64,000 bases of DNA from Erysipelotrichaceae bacterium (GCA_017432895.1 JAFRIG010000041.1:62001-126000); one strand, 5' to 3'. Counted from the first letter of the stretch, positions 33,901 to 42,407 are shown. The notes: a model not told the origin generated them from the sequence alone. Numbers and translations: made by a program.

Positions 33901-36156
33901 AGTCCCGACGACACCATCCGCCTTGCTGGCGGAAGCCGTGACCTTCAAACCATCAGCCGTGACAGTGATATCCTTGGTATCGGTGATGCCATTGGCTGAG
34001 GCGACCAGCCTATAGGTGCCGAACTGTTCGGCAAATACCGCACATTTATTGCCAACTGCTTCGATACTGACCTTGTCATCAGCTGTTAAAGCAACATAAT
34101 TGTTGCCATCTTTCTTTAAGATGCTCCAGCTGATATCACCACTCGTATCGACCATATAGGTCTTTTCGACGGTGAAGTAAATCGAACTGCCATCGTCTTT
34201 CTTATCGGCAGTAACGATGTAAGGAAGATTGACGGTCTTGTTGACGACGTTATAGGTTCTCGCATATAAGGCGAAACTCGTGTTGCCCGACAAAGTCCCG
34301 CTAAACAGATCTTTCAAAGTCTGTGAAGCGATGATCAGCTTGTTGCCGCTTTGCGTGATAACGGCCGTTTCACCATTGGCGTTATATAAGTATTTGTCAT
34401 TATTGATCAGGATCCTGCCACCGGTAGAAACTCTATCGTTTCTGACCGCCATCGTCAGCATCTCATAGAAGACAGCTCTTTCCGTACTGTCGGTACATTC
34501 AATGACCAGATCGCCATTGGCAGATACACTCATATTGATCTTGGAAGCATCGATCTCATGAGGTTCATTTTTGAGATCCAGATAAGCGGTCTTTGTGGTC
34601 TCAAGATAACCTTCAGCCGACAAAACCAATGTGTGGTTGCCGTTCATCAGATCGTTCTCGACAAAGAATTCATTGGGAATGACGACCTTTTCGTAACAAT
34701 CCGCATAATCGGGATCGTTCTTGTCATCGATGTATTTAAATGCCTGAACCGTGATCGTCTTATTGCTGGAAGCAGAACTGTTAAGATCTTTAAGTTTGCC
34801 TATATTCTGTAAGAAATTCTGTTCATTATCGACCGTGATATAACCACCGCCGATGTAATTTACCTTCGCAGGCAATACCAATGCATAGTTGTCATCGGAA
34901 GGGCTCTTGTAGTAGCAGCTCGGTGCCGCCAAAGCCTTCAAAAAGTTCTTATCGGAAGAATCGATGACCACGTCGCCGTTTGTGGTTGTCGTGATGGTAA
35001 TATCGCTAGGCGCATCAAGATTCAGTTTGGCGATCTTGGAAAGATTCGCGTTGTTACCGGTGTATTTTGACTCAAGATCGATCGTCTCAGTATATGCCGT
35101 ATAACCCGGTGCACATACCTTGATCGTAATCGGACCATTAGGAACCTTATCATCGATCAAAGCCCTTAAATCGATCTCGATGCCGTGGTGATGAGTCAGA
35201 AAATAGAAATCATCAAAGTAGATAGCCTGCTGCGGTGTCTTTCCGGTGTAATAATAAATGGCACAAAGATTGCCCTTTGAATCATAAATATCGACATGCG
35301 AACCGGTATAGATCCCGCCAAGCCACTGGCCATAGTTTGTTGTATTGTACTTCCTGAATGTTGAGATCCAGGGGTCTTCATCGCCAAGCTTGTCAGCCGT
35401 CTTCATCTCACCGATGCAAAGCAATAAAGAACCTGTTCCAAGTTCGATCAGTCTGGCTTTCCATGGGCCATATGTATTAGGAGTCAGGTTGACGCCCGCA
35501 TTCTTCAGATTGATCGCATAAACTTCAGCTGTTTTTGAGACCTTGATCGTGAAATTCTCAGGTGTAACATTCGCATATTTGAGATATTTATTGACAATCG
35601 TCAGCTCACCACTCTCATATGTGCAGTGGACATTCATGAAAGTGAAATCTTCACTGCCCGATAAAGTTATCGTAGCTGAAGAATCAGCCATGAAAGCAGA
35701 CGCCCAAGGAGCGTTAGTGAAAACGATACCTACATCCTTCGTATACTTGACAGAGGTACCATCACTGTATTCAGCCTGCAGTTCATCGCCTGTTTCATCA
35801 GGCGTTTCAACTAAAGCATCCGATTCGACAGTTTCTTCATCGATCGTATCTTCTGCCGTCTCATCAGGTTCTTCAAAAGCTTCCGGATCTGTTTCTTCCT
35901 CCTGAACCGGCAGTTCTTCGCTCGTTTCTTCTTCAACGATCTCAGTCTGCTCCTCAGTAGTTCCTTCTTCTTCACTTTCTTCCTCAGTGATGACTATAGG
36001 ATCTTCCTGATTTTCTTCTTCAGATACTTCTACCGTTTCTGTCAATGTTTCCTCATCTGAAAGCGTCTCTTCATCTGCATAAACTATTGCAGCGTGAGAC
36101 AAAACGGATGAAAACAACATCATAAACGTTATCAATAAAGTTAATAATTTTTTCAT
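30988..36156 (-). CDS. Very large secreted protein with acidic stalk, Shr-like and Ig-like repeats
   Basis: This 1722-residue protein has a signal peptide (1-27, cut after YA near SHAAIVYADE), a Glu/Thr-rich low-complexity stretch (~28-125), domains resembling the hemoglobin-interacting/DUF1533 type (~350-600, e.g. NGDVVIDSSDKNFLKALAAP), three bacterial Ig-like group 2 domains (~730-1010; NIATVDGEGNITFLKMGTVDIYAY) and about seven further beta-rich repeats. It ends SGTIKSK with no LPXTG motif, membrane tail, or S-layer domain, so how it is held is unclear. AGGAGG precedes the ATG. It stands alone between the flippase pair and the lone carrier gene. Likely adhesin or cell-wall-associated scaffold. 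Confidence 0.85.
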   Translation of the reverse strand: MKKLLTLLITFMMLFSSVLSHAAIVYADEETLSDEETLTETVEVSEEENQEDPIVITEEESEEEGTTEEQTEIVEEETSEELPVQEEETDPEAFEEPDETAEDTIDEETVESDALVETPDETGDELQAEYSDGTSVKYTKDVGIVFTNAPWASAFMADSSATITLSGSEDFTFMNVHCTYESGELTIVNKYLKYANVTPENFTIKVSKTAEVYAINLKNAGVNLTPNTYGPWKARLIELGTGSLLLCIGEMKTADKLGDEDPWISTFRKYNTTNYGQWLGGIYTGSHVDIYDSKGNLCAIYYYTGKTPQQAIYFDDFYFLTHHHGIEIDLRALIDDKVPNGPITIKVCAPGYTAYTETIDLESKYTGNNANLSKIAKLNLDAPSDITITTTTNGDVVIDSSDKNFLKALAAPSCYYKSPSDDNYALVLPAKVNYIGGGYITVDNEQNFLQNIGKLKDLNSSASSNKTITVQAFKYIDDKNDPDYADCYEKVVIPNEFFVENDLMNGNHTLVLSAEGYLETTKTAYLDLKNEPHEIDASKINMSVSANGDLVIECTDSTERAVFYEMLTMAVRNDRVSTGGRILINNDKYLYNANGETAVITQSGNKLIIASQTLKDLFSGTLSGNTSFALYARTYNVVNKTVNLPYIVTADKKDDGSSIYFTVEKTYMVDTSGDISWSILKKDGNNYVALTADDKVSIEAVGNKCAVFAEQFGTYRLVASANGITDTKDITVTADGLKVTASASKADGVVGTPGKMAATAKINGTDDISAYLSYRSGDENIATVDGEGNITFLKMGTVDIYAYIADQEAKTTYSVYTYNKNAKLTWKAVNVNNAEDEYASGIEIGEKFRLSLYADGVEVDRSMLRFKSAAASVASVDDDGVVEGKKVGKANITIYLDDLATRSTVASISVINKVFYSLELEAEGVEDKTEVDGVYNLFFDADSDLKKTVNLKAIGTDKAGNTYTTSNVKFTSVDANIVSVTAAGVATIKKAGEVTVTATVTTNPKDIPVSKDIVFRILDLTPRLSANKVTINKYAEAGARVYVSSAYSEVYPERNSVIKNVSISGSDYNVTLNKDEGYFDLSIADPTAEKIKALKTGKYTLTVTLDNNKSYDFDFTVTVTAKKATVTAKTSGSFNTFTNEGSLNLTATSKDAVIKEIKFLDDWAIFDQNEGTVTLKMKDGKFVNKGTVRFSFEGYNEEGYVDKVVTFKTVATKPTVKLESTAVTLFVPEASEYKTVKVRLIDGKKNPINTGVLTSDAGYQVSAIDANGYATVKVPAANGKVALSYKEAGWNDAIKLTLNVKVIATTPSAKLASATLNYNLKYQDSASVAVKWSSFDDTLLDVVYGWADNEDGISEVTYADGMITVKASKAGTYKLTMIPLVYTSSEKTDYVQLKEMVLTVKVVESDPKITLKTSALKLNKQYKETLATVLKVPTNLGYEANVTGIDHVSALSKDIVDVGFDSENNAFTATLKDTVKNDASIKAGRYLFDVYPLINGKVSSVPIRLIIVLYDKAATAAVTLKGNLNQLDPSIEVTGTIKLSNIVDEVVSVSLSGASGLKAQLSEDGKAMISLTDRSLKDGTYKPVLNITTKTGAVISKQISVKVARKAATLKLVPSTVNAYDTTNKGKVVATSQLVMSGTVNSEISNVKIENSSKAYDVVYEDGKIVVKVVDAAKIKAGSTQTVTIRVDWAGDYGVYDDNIKGLKTTTLKLSIKDISGTIKSK

Positions 36157-36180
36157 TGACCGTTTTCCTCCTACCCTACT

Positions 36181-36186
36181 ATTATA
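36181..36186 (-). promoter_or_regulatory. -10 box of the large surface-protein gene
   Basis: Minus-strand TATAAT lies 24 nt before the ATG at 36156, with AGGAGG (36167-36172) between them, giving a short leader of about 18 nt. No good -35 box is seen. It lies back to back with the promoter of the carrier gene. Confidence 0.4.
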
Positions 36187-36264
36187 TATTAATCCTCTAA
36201 CTTATTTCTTTTTTTCTTTCGCACAGCCTATAAGCCTTTTTAATACTGAAATAGAGCCCATTTT

Positions 36265-36301
36265 TTGCCATATTCCGCTTTTCCTACTATAATGACTTAT
36301 A
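36265..36301 (+). promoter_or_regulatory. Near-consensus promoter placing transcription start on the ATG
   Basis: TTGCCA (36265-36270), a 17-nt spacer and TATAAT (36288-36293) are followed 7 nt later by the ATG of the DltC-like carrier at 36301. The predicted transcription start coincides with the start codon; there is no room for a Shine-Dalgarno sequence. This is the clearest leaderless case in the window. Confidence 0.65.
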
Positions 36302-36528
36302 TGGAAAAGTTATTGGAATTACTGAAAGAACTTCGTTCCGATATCGATTTTGAGAACGAAGAAAAACTGATTGATGACGGGCTTCTGGACTCCTTCGACA
36401 TCATCTCCCTGATCGTTGAGATCAACAGTGCCTTTGACGTTGAGATCTCAGCCGATGATATCTGTCCCGAAAACTTCAATTCGATCAAAAATCTTTATGC
36501 GCTGATCGAATCATATAAAAACCAGTAA
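36301..36528 (+). CDS. DltC-like acyl carrier protein, stand-alone
   Basis: This 75-residue acidic carrier protein has the sequence LIDDGLLDSFDIISLIVEIN; Ser31 of DSF is the phosphopantetheine site. The LLDS(F/M) core and length (75-80) resemble DltC, the D-alanyl carrier, more than fatty-acid ACP. It is on the opposite strand to its neighbours, has its own near-consensus promoter with the start at the ATG, and ends at a perfect terminator. Its loading enzyme is not adjacent: the AMP ligase at 5875 is the only candidate in the window. Whether it works with the MBOAT protein at 7995 or with dlt genes elsewhere is open. Confidence 0.88.
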   Translation: MEKLLELLKELRSDIDFENEEKLIDDGLLDSFDIISLIVEINSAFDVEISADDICPENFNSIKNLYALIESYKNQ

Positions 36529-36538
36529 GCAGAAGAAT

Positions 36539-36563
36539 AAAACATCCCGACGAGGGATGTTTT
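36539..36563. terminator. Bidirectional intrinsic terminator
   Basis: AAAACATCCC (36539-36548) and GGGATGTTTT (36554-36563) form a perfect 10-bp stem with the loop GACGA. It serves the carrier gene on the plus strand and the fumarase-like unit on the minus strand. Confidence 0.85.
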
Positions 36564-36566
36564 CAT

Positions 36567-37430
36567 TTACAGATCTACGCTTGCTTTACGCGGTTCAAAG
36601 CAGCAGCAGGGTCTCATGCAAACGATACGTACACCACTGGCTCTTTGTGGGCCGACTTTCATGAAGGTCGCCAGAACGCTGGTATCACCACCCAAGCCGA
36701 TCGCTCCGGTATGAGATTTGTTTACCTCTTCGGTGATCTTTTTTTCAAATTCATTTTGAACTTCATAGTTGCCATCAGCCATGGCCTGAAGCATCAGCGA
36801 AGACGCCTCATAATGTGTACGTCCGATCCCTACGGCAAGTGTGCAAGGCGAACAGCCAAGCATGGAGACGGCTTCTTTCGCCCAGGAAATGATCTCGTTT
36901 AATACGACATTCATGTCATGCTGATGAAATACCCGGTAAGTCTTCGACCGGATCTCCGGCCCACCACCCTGCATCATGATCGTCAAAGTCAGCTTATCCT
37001 TATCTTCAACATACCTCATCATCATCGGAGCCGGAAGGACCGCCTCTGAACGGCTGTCCAGACCTCCCGACTGATCGATACGTTGTCTGTCGTCACCCAT
37101 GATGCCCATAGGTCTGCCAGGCAGATCGCGAAGGCCTTTTTCAACGCCCTCATAGATCGCTTCGATCATCTTGCCATCGACATTTCTGTTTTCTCCGACC
37201 TGCAATATCAGATGCGGGATGCCGGTATCGTCGCACAAAGGAGAACGTTGATTCTCAGCGATCCTGGCATTTTCACAGATCTCTTCGATCGCCCATCTGG
37301 ACAAGGAAGAAGATTCTTTTTCTTTATATCTTTTATAGATCGCAAACTTTGCTTTGGGAAAAACGGAACTTGCTTTTACCAGTGTCGACGCCGTCTTTTC
37401 AACGATCTCAGTGTATTGTTCATTTGTCAT
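36567..37430 (-). CDS. Class I fumarase/tartrate dehydratase alpha subunit-like protein
   Basis: This 287-residue Fe-S hydro-lyase domain has PLCDDTG (Cys66) and GCSPCTLAVGIGRTHYEAS, two of the cluster-binding regions of FumA-N/TtdA proteins. The C-terminus, VCMRPCCCFEPRKAS, has four cysteines where ordinary alpha subunits have one conserved Cys. Such two-subunit enzymes hydrate fumarate, mesaconate or similar diacids, or dehydrate tartrate, using a [4Fe-4S] cluster. GGGAG lies before the chosen ATG at 37430; the beta-subunit gene overlaps its start by 11 nt. It is the last gene of the run from 46936. The substrate may differ from fumarate given the divergent C-terminus. Confidence 0.88.
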   Translation of the reverse strand: MTNEQYTEIVEKTASTLVKASSVFPKAKFAIYKRYKEKESSSLSRWAIEEICENARIAENQRSPLCDDTGIPHLILQVGENRNVDGKMIEAIYEGVEKGLRDLPGRPMGIMGDDRQRIDQSGGLDSRSEAVLPAPMMMRYVEDKDKLTLTIMMQGGGPEIRSKTYRVFHQHDMNVVLNEIISWAKEAVSMLGCSPCTLAVGIGRTHYEASSLMLQAMADGNYEVQNEFEKKITEEVNKSHTGAIGLGGDTSVLATFMKVGPQRASGVRIVCMRPCCCFEPRKASVDL

Positions 37431-37938
37431 AGATGCTCTCCCCATCGGCGATCGCAATCACCGCCGGATAATCTTTTACGATCAGTTCATTGAACGCTTC
37501 CATACCCAATTGCTCAAAAGCGACCACTTTTCTTTCAACGATCCTGTTTGTCAGTGTTGCCGTAACCGGCGGAATGACCGCGTAGACGGCTTTGTTTTCT
37601 TTGAGTATTTCCGCTGTTTCTTTCTTCAGTTCCCCTTTGCCAAGGTGCATCCTGATTCCGGCTGAAGAAAGAATGCCCATCGTCGATTCGATCTCATATT
37701 TATTGCTGGAAGTCGGACCCACGCCGGCCGGACTGACAGCCGTATGAAAGATCAGTCCGCCTTGTAAATCGAAAGGCGCTTGATTTATACTGCCGTCTTC
37801 GATCATTTTTGCGATCCTGGGTAAAACGGCATCTCTTCCACAAAAGATGCGACCGTTGATCAAAACGGTATCTCCAACCTTCAATGAAGCAACATCTTCA
37901 TCGCTGATCGGAAAATTCAAAACTTTCTTTTCACTCAT
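37420..37938 (-). CDS. Class I fumarase/tartrate dehydratase beta subunit-like protein
   Basis: This 172-residue protein matches the C-terminal (beta) domain of class I fumarases: VGDTVLINGRIFCGRDAVLPRIAK, GGLIFHTAVSPAGVGPTSSNKYE, STMGILSSAGIRMHLGKGEL and IPPVTATLTNRI. It pairs with the alpha gene that overlaps its end. The ATG at 37938 has GGAG upstream and overlaps the acyltransferase stop by 8 nt. In an envelope cluster a dedicated hydro-lyase suggests production or use of a C4/C5 dicarboxylic hydroxy acid such as malate, tartrate or citramalate; that is inference. Confidence 0.88.
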   Translation of the reverse strand: MSEKKVLNFPISDEDVASLKVGDTVLINGRIFCGRDAVLPRIAKMIEDGSINQAPFDLQGGLIFHTAVSPAGVGPTSSNKYEIESTMGILSSAGIRMHLGKGELKKETAEILKENKAVYAVIPPVTATLTNRIVERKVVAFEQLGMEAFNELIVKDYPAVIAIADGESIYDK

Positions 37939-38980
37939 TAGGATACTCCTGTCTAAAAAACTTATGCAGATGATCACCTAACCATGTGATGATCATCGTA
38001 ACTCCATAATACGTCAATATCGAATACAAAGTAATAAAGACAAACCAGATCAATCCTGTTAAAACCGTATATCTTGGCCAGATGAGGCAAAACAGATCGC
38101 GGAAGACCTTGTGATTAAGATAAACCGAAGGCGTGATCAGTGCCCACTTTTCGATCAGCGGATGTTCAAACAGCTTATTGGACGATAAACAGGCAAAGGC
38201 GCTTGTGACCCCGATAGAAATGATGAAGACCAGAATGAAATCATAGACGGTCTGGTAGAAGAAGAACGGGATCACAACGCCTCCCAGGATCAGGCTTACA
38301 GCCGAAACCGATAACAGTATCCTGTCATCATAATGACTAAGCTTTTTTGCCACCTCATAAGCTATCACGCCGAGATTAAGATCCGCAAAACCGCGTAACA
38401 GTGCGCTGTTCAAAATAATGTAACGGCAATCCCAATGTTCGCCAATATAGCCGTATGTCAGACAAAGATATGGATAAATAAGTATGATCGATAAGGGACA
38501 AATAATCTTAATGTATGATCTATCATATTTTTTCAATAAGGTTCTGATCACAAAACCATCAATAATCAATGTCGAAAGATACCAGCTTACCGAATTATAG
38601 GCAAAACCGGCTGGCCAATTGAGACCGATCGAATGAAAAAGAAAGATCTCCGGCAGATGGGATATTATCCCATTAAGATAATCGTATATGCCATAACCCA
38701 GGTAATAGCCTTTACCCAGCAATGCAACAGCAAACGCAAACAAGGCATGCGGAAAATATTTAAGATATGTTTTTTTCAGATCTTTCCAGGCAAAGCCATC
38801 CAGATCGTTTTTTTCTTTCAGATAATAATACTTCCTGGCGATCAAAGCTCCGGAAACAATAAAAAAGAATTCCACCGCAATATACCAGGACGTATAGTGC
38901 CCATACACGTTGTTCAAATGGTAAAAAGCAATCAGATATGTAAAAAAGATCCTGTTAAACTGTATCAGAGAATTCTTCAT
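37931..38980 (-). CDS. Acyltransferase-3 family membrane protein
   Basis: This 349-residue polytopic protein opens NSLIQFNRIFFTYLIAFYHLNNVYG, with the helix-1 histidine of acyltransferase-3 proteins, followed by an EFFFIVSGALIA segment and about nine more helices. It would O-acylate an extracytoplasmic or lipid-linked sugar. It starts 10 nt after the hydroxyacid dehydrogenase gene, without a clear ribosome site (AATATAAAAAATG), and overlaps the fumarase beta gene. Its presence between metabolic enzymes ties that enzyme set to glycan modification. Confidence 0.87.
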   Translation of the reverse strand: MKNSLIQFNRIFFTYLIAFYHLNNVYGHYTSWYIAVEFFFIVSGALIARKYYYLKEKNDLDGFAWKDLKKTYLKYFPHALFAFAVALLGKGYYLGYGIYDYLNGIISHLPEIFLFHSIGLNWPAGFAYNSVSWYLSTLIIDGFVIRTLLKKYDRSYIKIICPLSIILIYPYLCLTYGYIGEHWDCRYIILNSALLRGFADLNLGVIAYEVAKKLSHYDDRILLSVSAVSLILGGVVIPFFFYQTVYDFILVFIISIGVTSAFACLSSNKLFEHPLIEKWALITPSVYLNHKVFRDLFCLIWPRYTVLTGLIWFVFITLYSILTYYGVTMIITWLGDHLHKFFRQEYPNE

Positions 38981-38990
38981 TTTTTATATT

Positions 38991-39962
38991 TCAAGCGACC
39001 AGACAGTTACTGATCTGCTCTATCTGACCGGAATCAAACAGATCGATATTATGCAATGCTTCTTTAAACATCCGCTCATAAGCTTCATAAGCCAGTCCGG
39101 CGATATGTGGGGAAAGCAAGACGTTAGGAAGCGTTCGCAATTCGCTGTCGGCCTTAAGCGGCTCCTCTTCAAAAGTATCCAGACCACAGGCCGCGATCTT
39201 TCCCGACTTCAATGCTTCGGTCAGAGCTTTCTCATCGATGAGTTTTCCTCTGGCGGTATTGATCAGTATCACACCGTCTTTCATCAGACCTATCTGCTGC
39301 TTTGTGATGATCTTACCTGTTTTCTTATCATATGGGCAATGCAAAGAAATGATATCGGATGATCTAAGCAGCTCGTCCAAAGAAAGATAAGTCAGATGCA
39401 GTTCCTTTTCAATTTCTTCATTCTGTCTGAACTGATCATAATATACGATATGACAATCGAAACCATTCAGCATCTTCGCAACCCGCTTGCCGATATTGCC
39501 CATGCCGATGATACCAACAGTCTTGCCAAAAAGTTCATGCGTCTTTATTCCGTTCTTCTGTTTGTTCCATTTGCCATCTTTCATCTCCGGCCAAACAGAA
39601 TAAGTGTTTTTCAGCGTCGCAAGCATCAGCATAAGCGTATATTCGGCCACACTTACCGCATTTACGCCTTTGTTGACATACAAAGGGATCCCATGTCTTT
39701 TCAAGACATCCAGATCAATGCTGTCAAGTCCTACCCCGGTCCGCTGTATCATTTTCAGCTTCTTTGCGGATGCGATCACTTCTTCATCGATCTCAAGTTT
39801 GCCGCTCATCAGAAGATAATCCGCATCTTCTATAGATTTTATCAGCTCACTGCGATCGACTTTTTCCAGCATCTGCAGATCAAAACGCCCGGCAACATTT
39901 TCCCGTAAAAGAGCTGCCAGTTCTCCTTCATATCTGTTGGTCAAAAGGATCTTTTTCTTCAT
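38991..39962 (-). CDS. D-2-hydroxyacid dehydrogenase (SerA/phosphoglycerate dehydrogenase-like)
   Basis: This 323-residue protein has the D-isomer 2-hydroxyacid dehydrogenase fold: an N-terminal substrate domain, GKTVGIIGMGNIGKRVA (NAD site), LHCPYDKKTGKIIT, NTARGKLIDEKAL with the catalytic Arg, and SPHIAG with the catalytic His. It lacks the C-terminal ACT domain of many SerA proteins. It reduces or oxidises a 2-keto/2-hydroxy acid, for example hydroxypyruvate, glyoxylate or a keto diacid. GGAG precedes the ATG, which overlaps the CitE-like stop. Linkage to CitE-like and fumarase-like genes suggests one acid pathway. Confidence 0.88.
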   Translation of the reverse strand: MKKKILLTNRYEGELAALLRENVAGRFDLQMLEKVDRSELIKSIEDADYLLMSGKLEIDEEVIASAKKLKMIQRTGVGLDSIDLDVLKRHGIPLYVNKGVNAVSVAEYTLMLMLATLKNTYSVWPEMKDGKWNKQKNGIKTHELFGKTVGIIGMGNIGKRVAKMLNGFDCHIVYYDQFRQNEEIEKELHLTYLSLDELLRSSDIISLHCPYDKKTGKIITKQQIGLMKDGVILINTARGKLIDEKALTEALKSGKIAACGLDTFEEEPLKADSELRTLPNVLLSPHIAGLAYEAYERMFKEALHNIDLFDSGQIEQISNCLVA

Positions 39963-41104
39963 TTTGCTCCGGCATTGAAAAGATCGGTATAGCTCGATTC
40001 GTCTTTGATGACGCCATAGACCAGTGCCCTGTTATAAAGTTTTTCCGCCCAGTTGCGGTGCGGGCCGATCTCGTTCATCTTATTGGCGTTTTCGCTCTTT
40101 ATGACACCGCCATCGGTACTGAGAATCTGACAGACATCCTTATAAACTTCTTCCGAAATGGCATACATGCCATTGACATAAGGAATATGGGTCGGATGGA
40201 TGATCGTTTTGCCGATGAAACCGTTTGCCTTATCCAGCAAAACTTCTCTAAGCAAGCCATCGACGGCGTCGTTAACGAAAGTTTTAGTCTTCAGCACGGA
40301 ATTGTTGAAACGCTGCGGCAGATCTTCAAACTTCTTATTCTTATCGACCCGGAAATATTCCCAGACCGGACCGGAAACGACATAATCGTTATTGCGGGCG
40401 AAAATATTCAAAACATCTTTCAGACAGTCGGCAACCGGCATGATATCGTAAATCGTATAATTTATGCCTCGACGAACACCGAAAACCGAAGACCAGTCGG
40501 TTCCACCGACTCTGACATTAAGTACCAGATCCCGGTATTTATCCAGGATCTGCTTGACACCCATCAGTTCATCCATTCTGGATTCCAGATAAGCCATCTT
40601 CTTGCTTTCAAGGATCGGCATGCCATACAGCACTTCGCCAAAACGTTCATTCAGTTTCACAAGATGGGAATAATACTCCTCTCCATCCGATACTTCAAAT
40701 TTGGGGAAATTAAAACCCGTAAGATAGGCTACCTGATGTTTCTCAAGTCTGGCGGAAAAATGTTTGAACTGTTCGATATTTCTGACTCTGATTATCAGCA
40801 ACGGGATATCGCCATAAGCGATCCTCCCGTTTTTCACATCCTCATCAAGTTTGTCCAGCAAAGCCAGAACATTGTCTTCGGCAGCCGGAACATCTTCCAA
40901 TCGGCAGGCATCTTCAAAACACATGACCATGGAAGTCAGTCCGGGATATTTTCTGGTCAATATCGCATCATGAAAATCTCTGGTACCAGGCATATACATC
41001 GTAGCCCCCAGACAGAATTTCAGTGTTTCAAGATCCGTACGTTTATCAAATTCGATCGGTTCTTTGATAAAATCGATCTGTTTTCCATAGTTATGATGTC
41101 TCAT
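39959..41104 (-). CDS. HpcH/HpaI aldolase / CitE-like C-C lyase
   Basis: This 381-residue TIM-barrel protein of the citrate lyase beta/HpcH family has KFCLGATMYMPGTRDF, MVMCFEDACR (metal/substrate acidic residues) and NVRVGGTDWSSVFGVRR. Family members cleave or form C-C bonds at 2-keto or acyl-CoA acids (citryl-, malyl-, citramalyl-CoA). It is longer than CitE (~290) and resembles stand-alone CitE-like proteins found near ATP-grasp genes. GAGG precedes the ATG. It overlaps the hydroxyacid dehydrogenase gene and follows the ATP-grasp gene by 10 nt. The actual aldol substrate is unknown. Confidence 0.82.
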   Translation of the reverse strand: MRHHNYGKQIDFIKEPIEFDKRTDLETLKFCLGATMYMPGTRDFHDAILTRKYPGLTSMVMCFEDACRLEDVPAAEDNVLALLDKLDEDVKNGRIAYGDIPLLIIRVRNIEQFKHFSARLEKHQVAYLTGFNFPKFEVSDGEEYYSHLVKLNERFGEVLYGMPILESKKMAYLESRMDELMGVKQILDKYRDLVLNVRVGGTDWSSVFGVRRGINYTIYDIMPVADCLKDVLNIFARNNDYVVSGPVWEYFRVDKNKKFEDLPQRFNNSVLKTKTFVNDAVDGLLREVLLDKANGFIGKTIIHPTHIPYVNGMYAISEEVYKDVCQILSTDGGVIKSENANKMNEIGPHRNWAEKLYNRALVYGVIKDESSYTDLFNAGAK

Positions 41105-41114
41105 TCAATCCACC

Positions 41115-42398
41115 TCATAAAAGAACACTCGTCTTTTCCATAAATAACTTCGAAGTCAGTTCGTTTTTACCTATACGGATACTGACTCCTTTATCATCCA
41201 AAACATCAGTATATTCATCAGCGATCTTCAGCTTATGCAGACACTCTTCAACACTGTCGGCAGCGATCAGATACTTCAGAACATTACAGCTGCTGGGTTT
41301 ATCACCCGTAATTTGATCACCTTGTTTCTTTAAGATAATTACATCGGAAACGATATTCTCTGCCATCGACTTTTCAATTCCGCAGATCTGATCCAGTACT
41401 CCTTCTGAGGCAAAGATCGGAAAACATATCACATACTTTTCAAGACGGGCAGAATCATTACTGTCACCTGTTTTTCCCAGATAGGAATCAATAGAATACG
41501 ACAGCATATCAAAACCGGCATATTCTTTAGCGACCATCGAAGAAGTGCCGCCTGCGACTCGGGGCGAAAACTCGATCACATAGACCTCGTCATCTCTGAC
41601 GATGACCTGCATGAAAAAAGGCGTATTATCCGGCAATTCGAAAGCATCGCCGATCTGTGTTGCGATCTTTAACAGTTTTTTCTCTAAAACCCTGTTCAGC
41701 TTTGGAAAATAGGCATTGCAAAGCTGTCTTGTCATATTTCCATCGATGACCGATATCTTACAGGTACTTAATATGAGATGGAATATGCCGTCTTTGCGAT
41801 AGCCATGCACACCCATTTCCGTACCCTCGATAAAATCTTCAACGATCGCTTTGCCTGACAGGCCAAAGCCGCACGCTTTGTTGACAGCTTCCTGCAGTTT
41901 TTCTTTCTCGGCAAAGGCGACCCGGCTTATCCCCGCTGAACCGCAGCTGTCGGCCGGCTTTACGATCACCTCTTGGGCCAGATCAAGTTCACTTATATCC
42001 GTATCTTGCGAAACGACATAATAACGGGCTGTCGGAATATCATTATCCATCATGATCTTCTTCATCAGCCGTTTGTTGGTGACCTTTTCAGCCGTATCCG
42101 CAGAAAAAGGATGGGGCAAATCAAGCCTTTCCGCTGTTTTCATTGCAACATTCATCTGCTGATCAAGACAGGAACTGAGCACTATATCAGCATGGTACTG
42201 TTTGGCGATATTATAGACCGCATCATAGTCCATCGCTGATTCTTTGCAATGTATATCTGCAAATTCAGCAGCGGGAGGGTCATCAAAATAATCGACCAGG
42301 ACTGTTCGATATCCTCTTTCTTTCAATTCTCTGATCAGTTCACCATGCGGTACCGTACCTCCCAGTACGACCGCTGTTTTCTTATCCGTTTCGCTCAT
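41115..42398 (-). CDS. ATP-grasp carboxylate-amine ligase, paralogue A
   Basis: This 427-residue ATP-grasp protein has a Rossmann-like N-terminus (TAVVLGGTVPHGELIRELK), SSCLDQQMNVAMKTAE, KVTNKRLMKKIM, the phosphate loop VIVKPADSCGSAGI, and VIEFSPRVAGGTSSMVAKEYAG at the metal site. It is a close paralogue of the enzyme at 45644, sharing long stretches nearly unchanged (DQQMNVAMK, TAEKVTNKR). It would join a carboxylic acid to an amine via an acyl phosphate. ATG 42398 is chosen over GTG 42404; the ribosome site is weak. It lies between the TIM-barrel and CitE-like genes, so the acid is probably made by this operon. Confidence 0.87.
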   Translation of the reverse strand: MSETDKKTAVVLGGTVPHGELIRELKERGYRTVLVDYFDDPPAAEFADIHCKESAMDYDAVYNIAKQYHADIVLSSCLDQQMNVAMKTAERLDLPHPFSADTAEKVTNKRLMKKIMMDNDIPTARYYVVSQDTDISELDLAQEVIVKPADSCGSAGISRVAFAEKEKLQEAVNKACGFGLSGKAIVEDFIEGTEMGVHGYRKDGIFHLILSTCKISVIDGNMTRQLCNAYFPKLNRVLEKKLLKIATQIGDAFELPDNTPFFMQVIVRDDEVYVIEFSPRVAGGTSSMVAKEYAGFDMLSYSIDSYLGKTGDSNDSARLEKYVICFPIFASEGVLDQICGIEKSMAENIVSDVIILKKQGDQITGDKPSSCNVLKYLIAADSVEECLHKLKIADEYTDVLDDKGVSIRIGKNELTSKLFMEKTSVLL

Positions 42399-42407
42399 CT
42401 GCACTTT

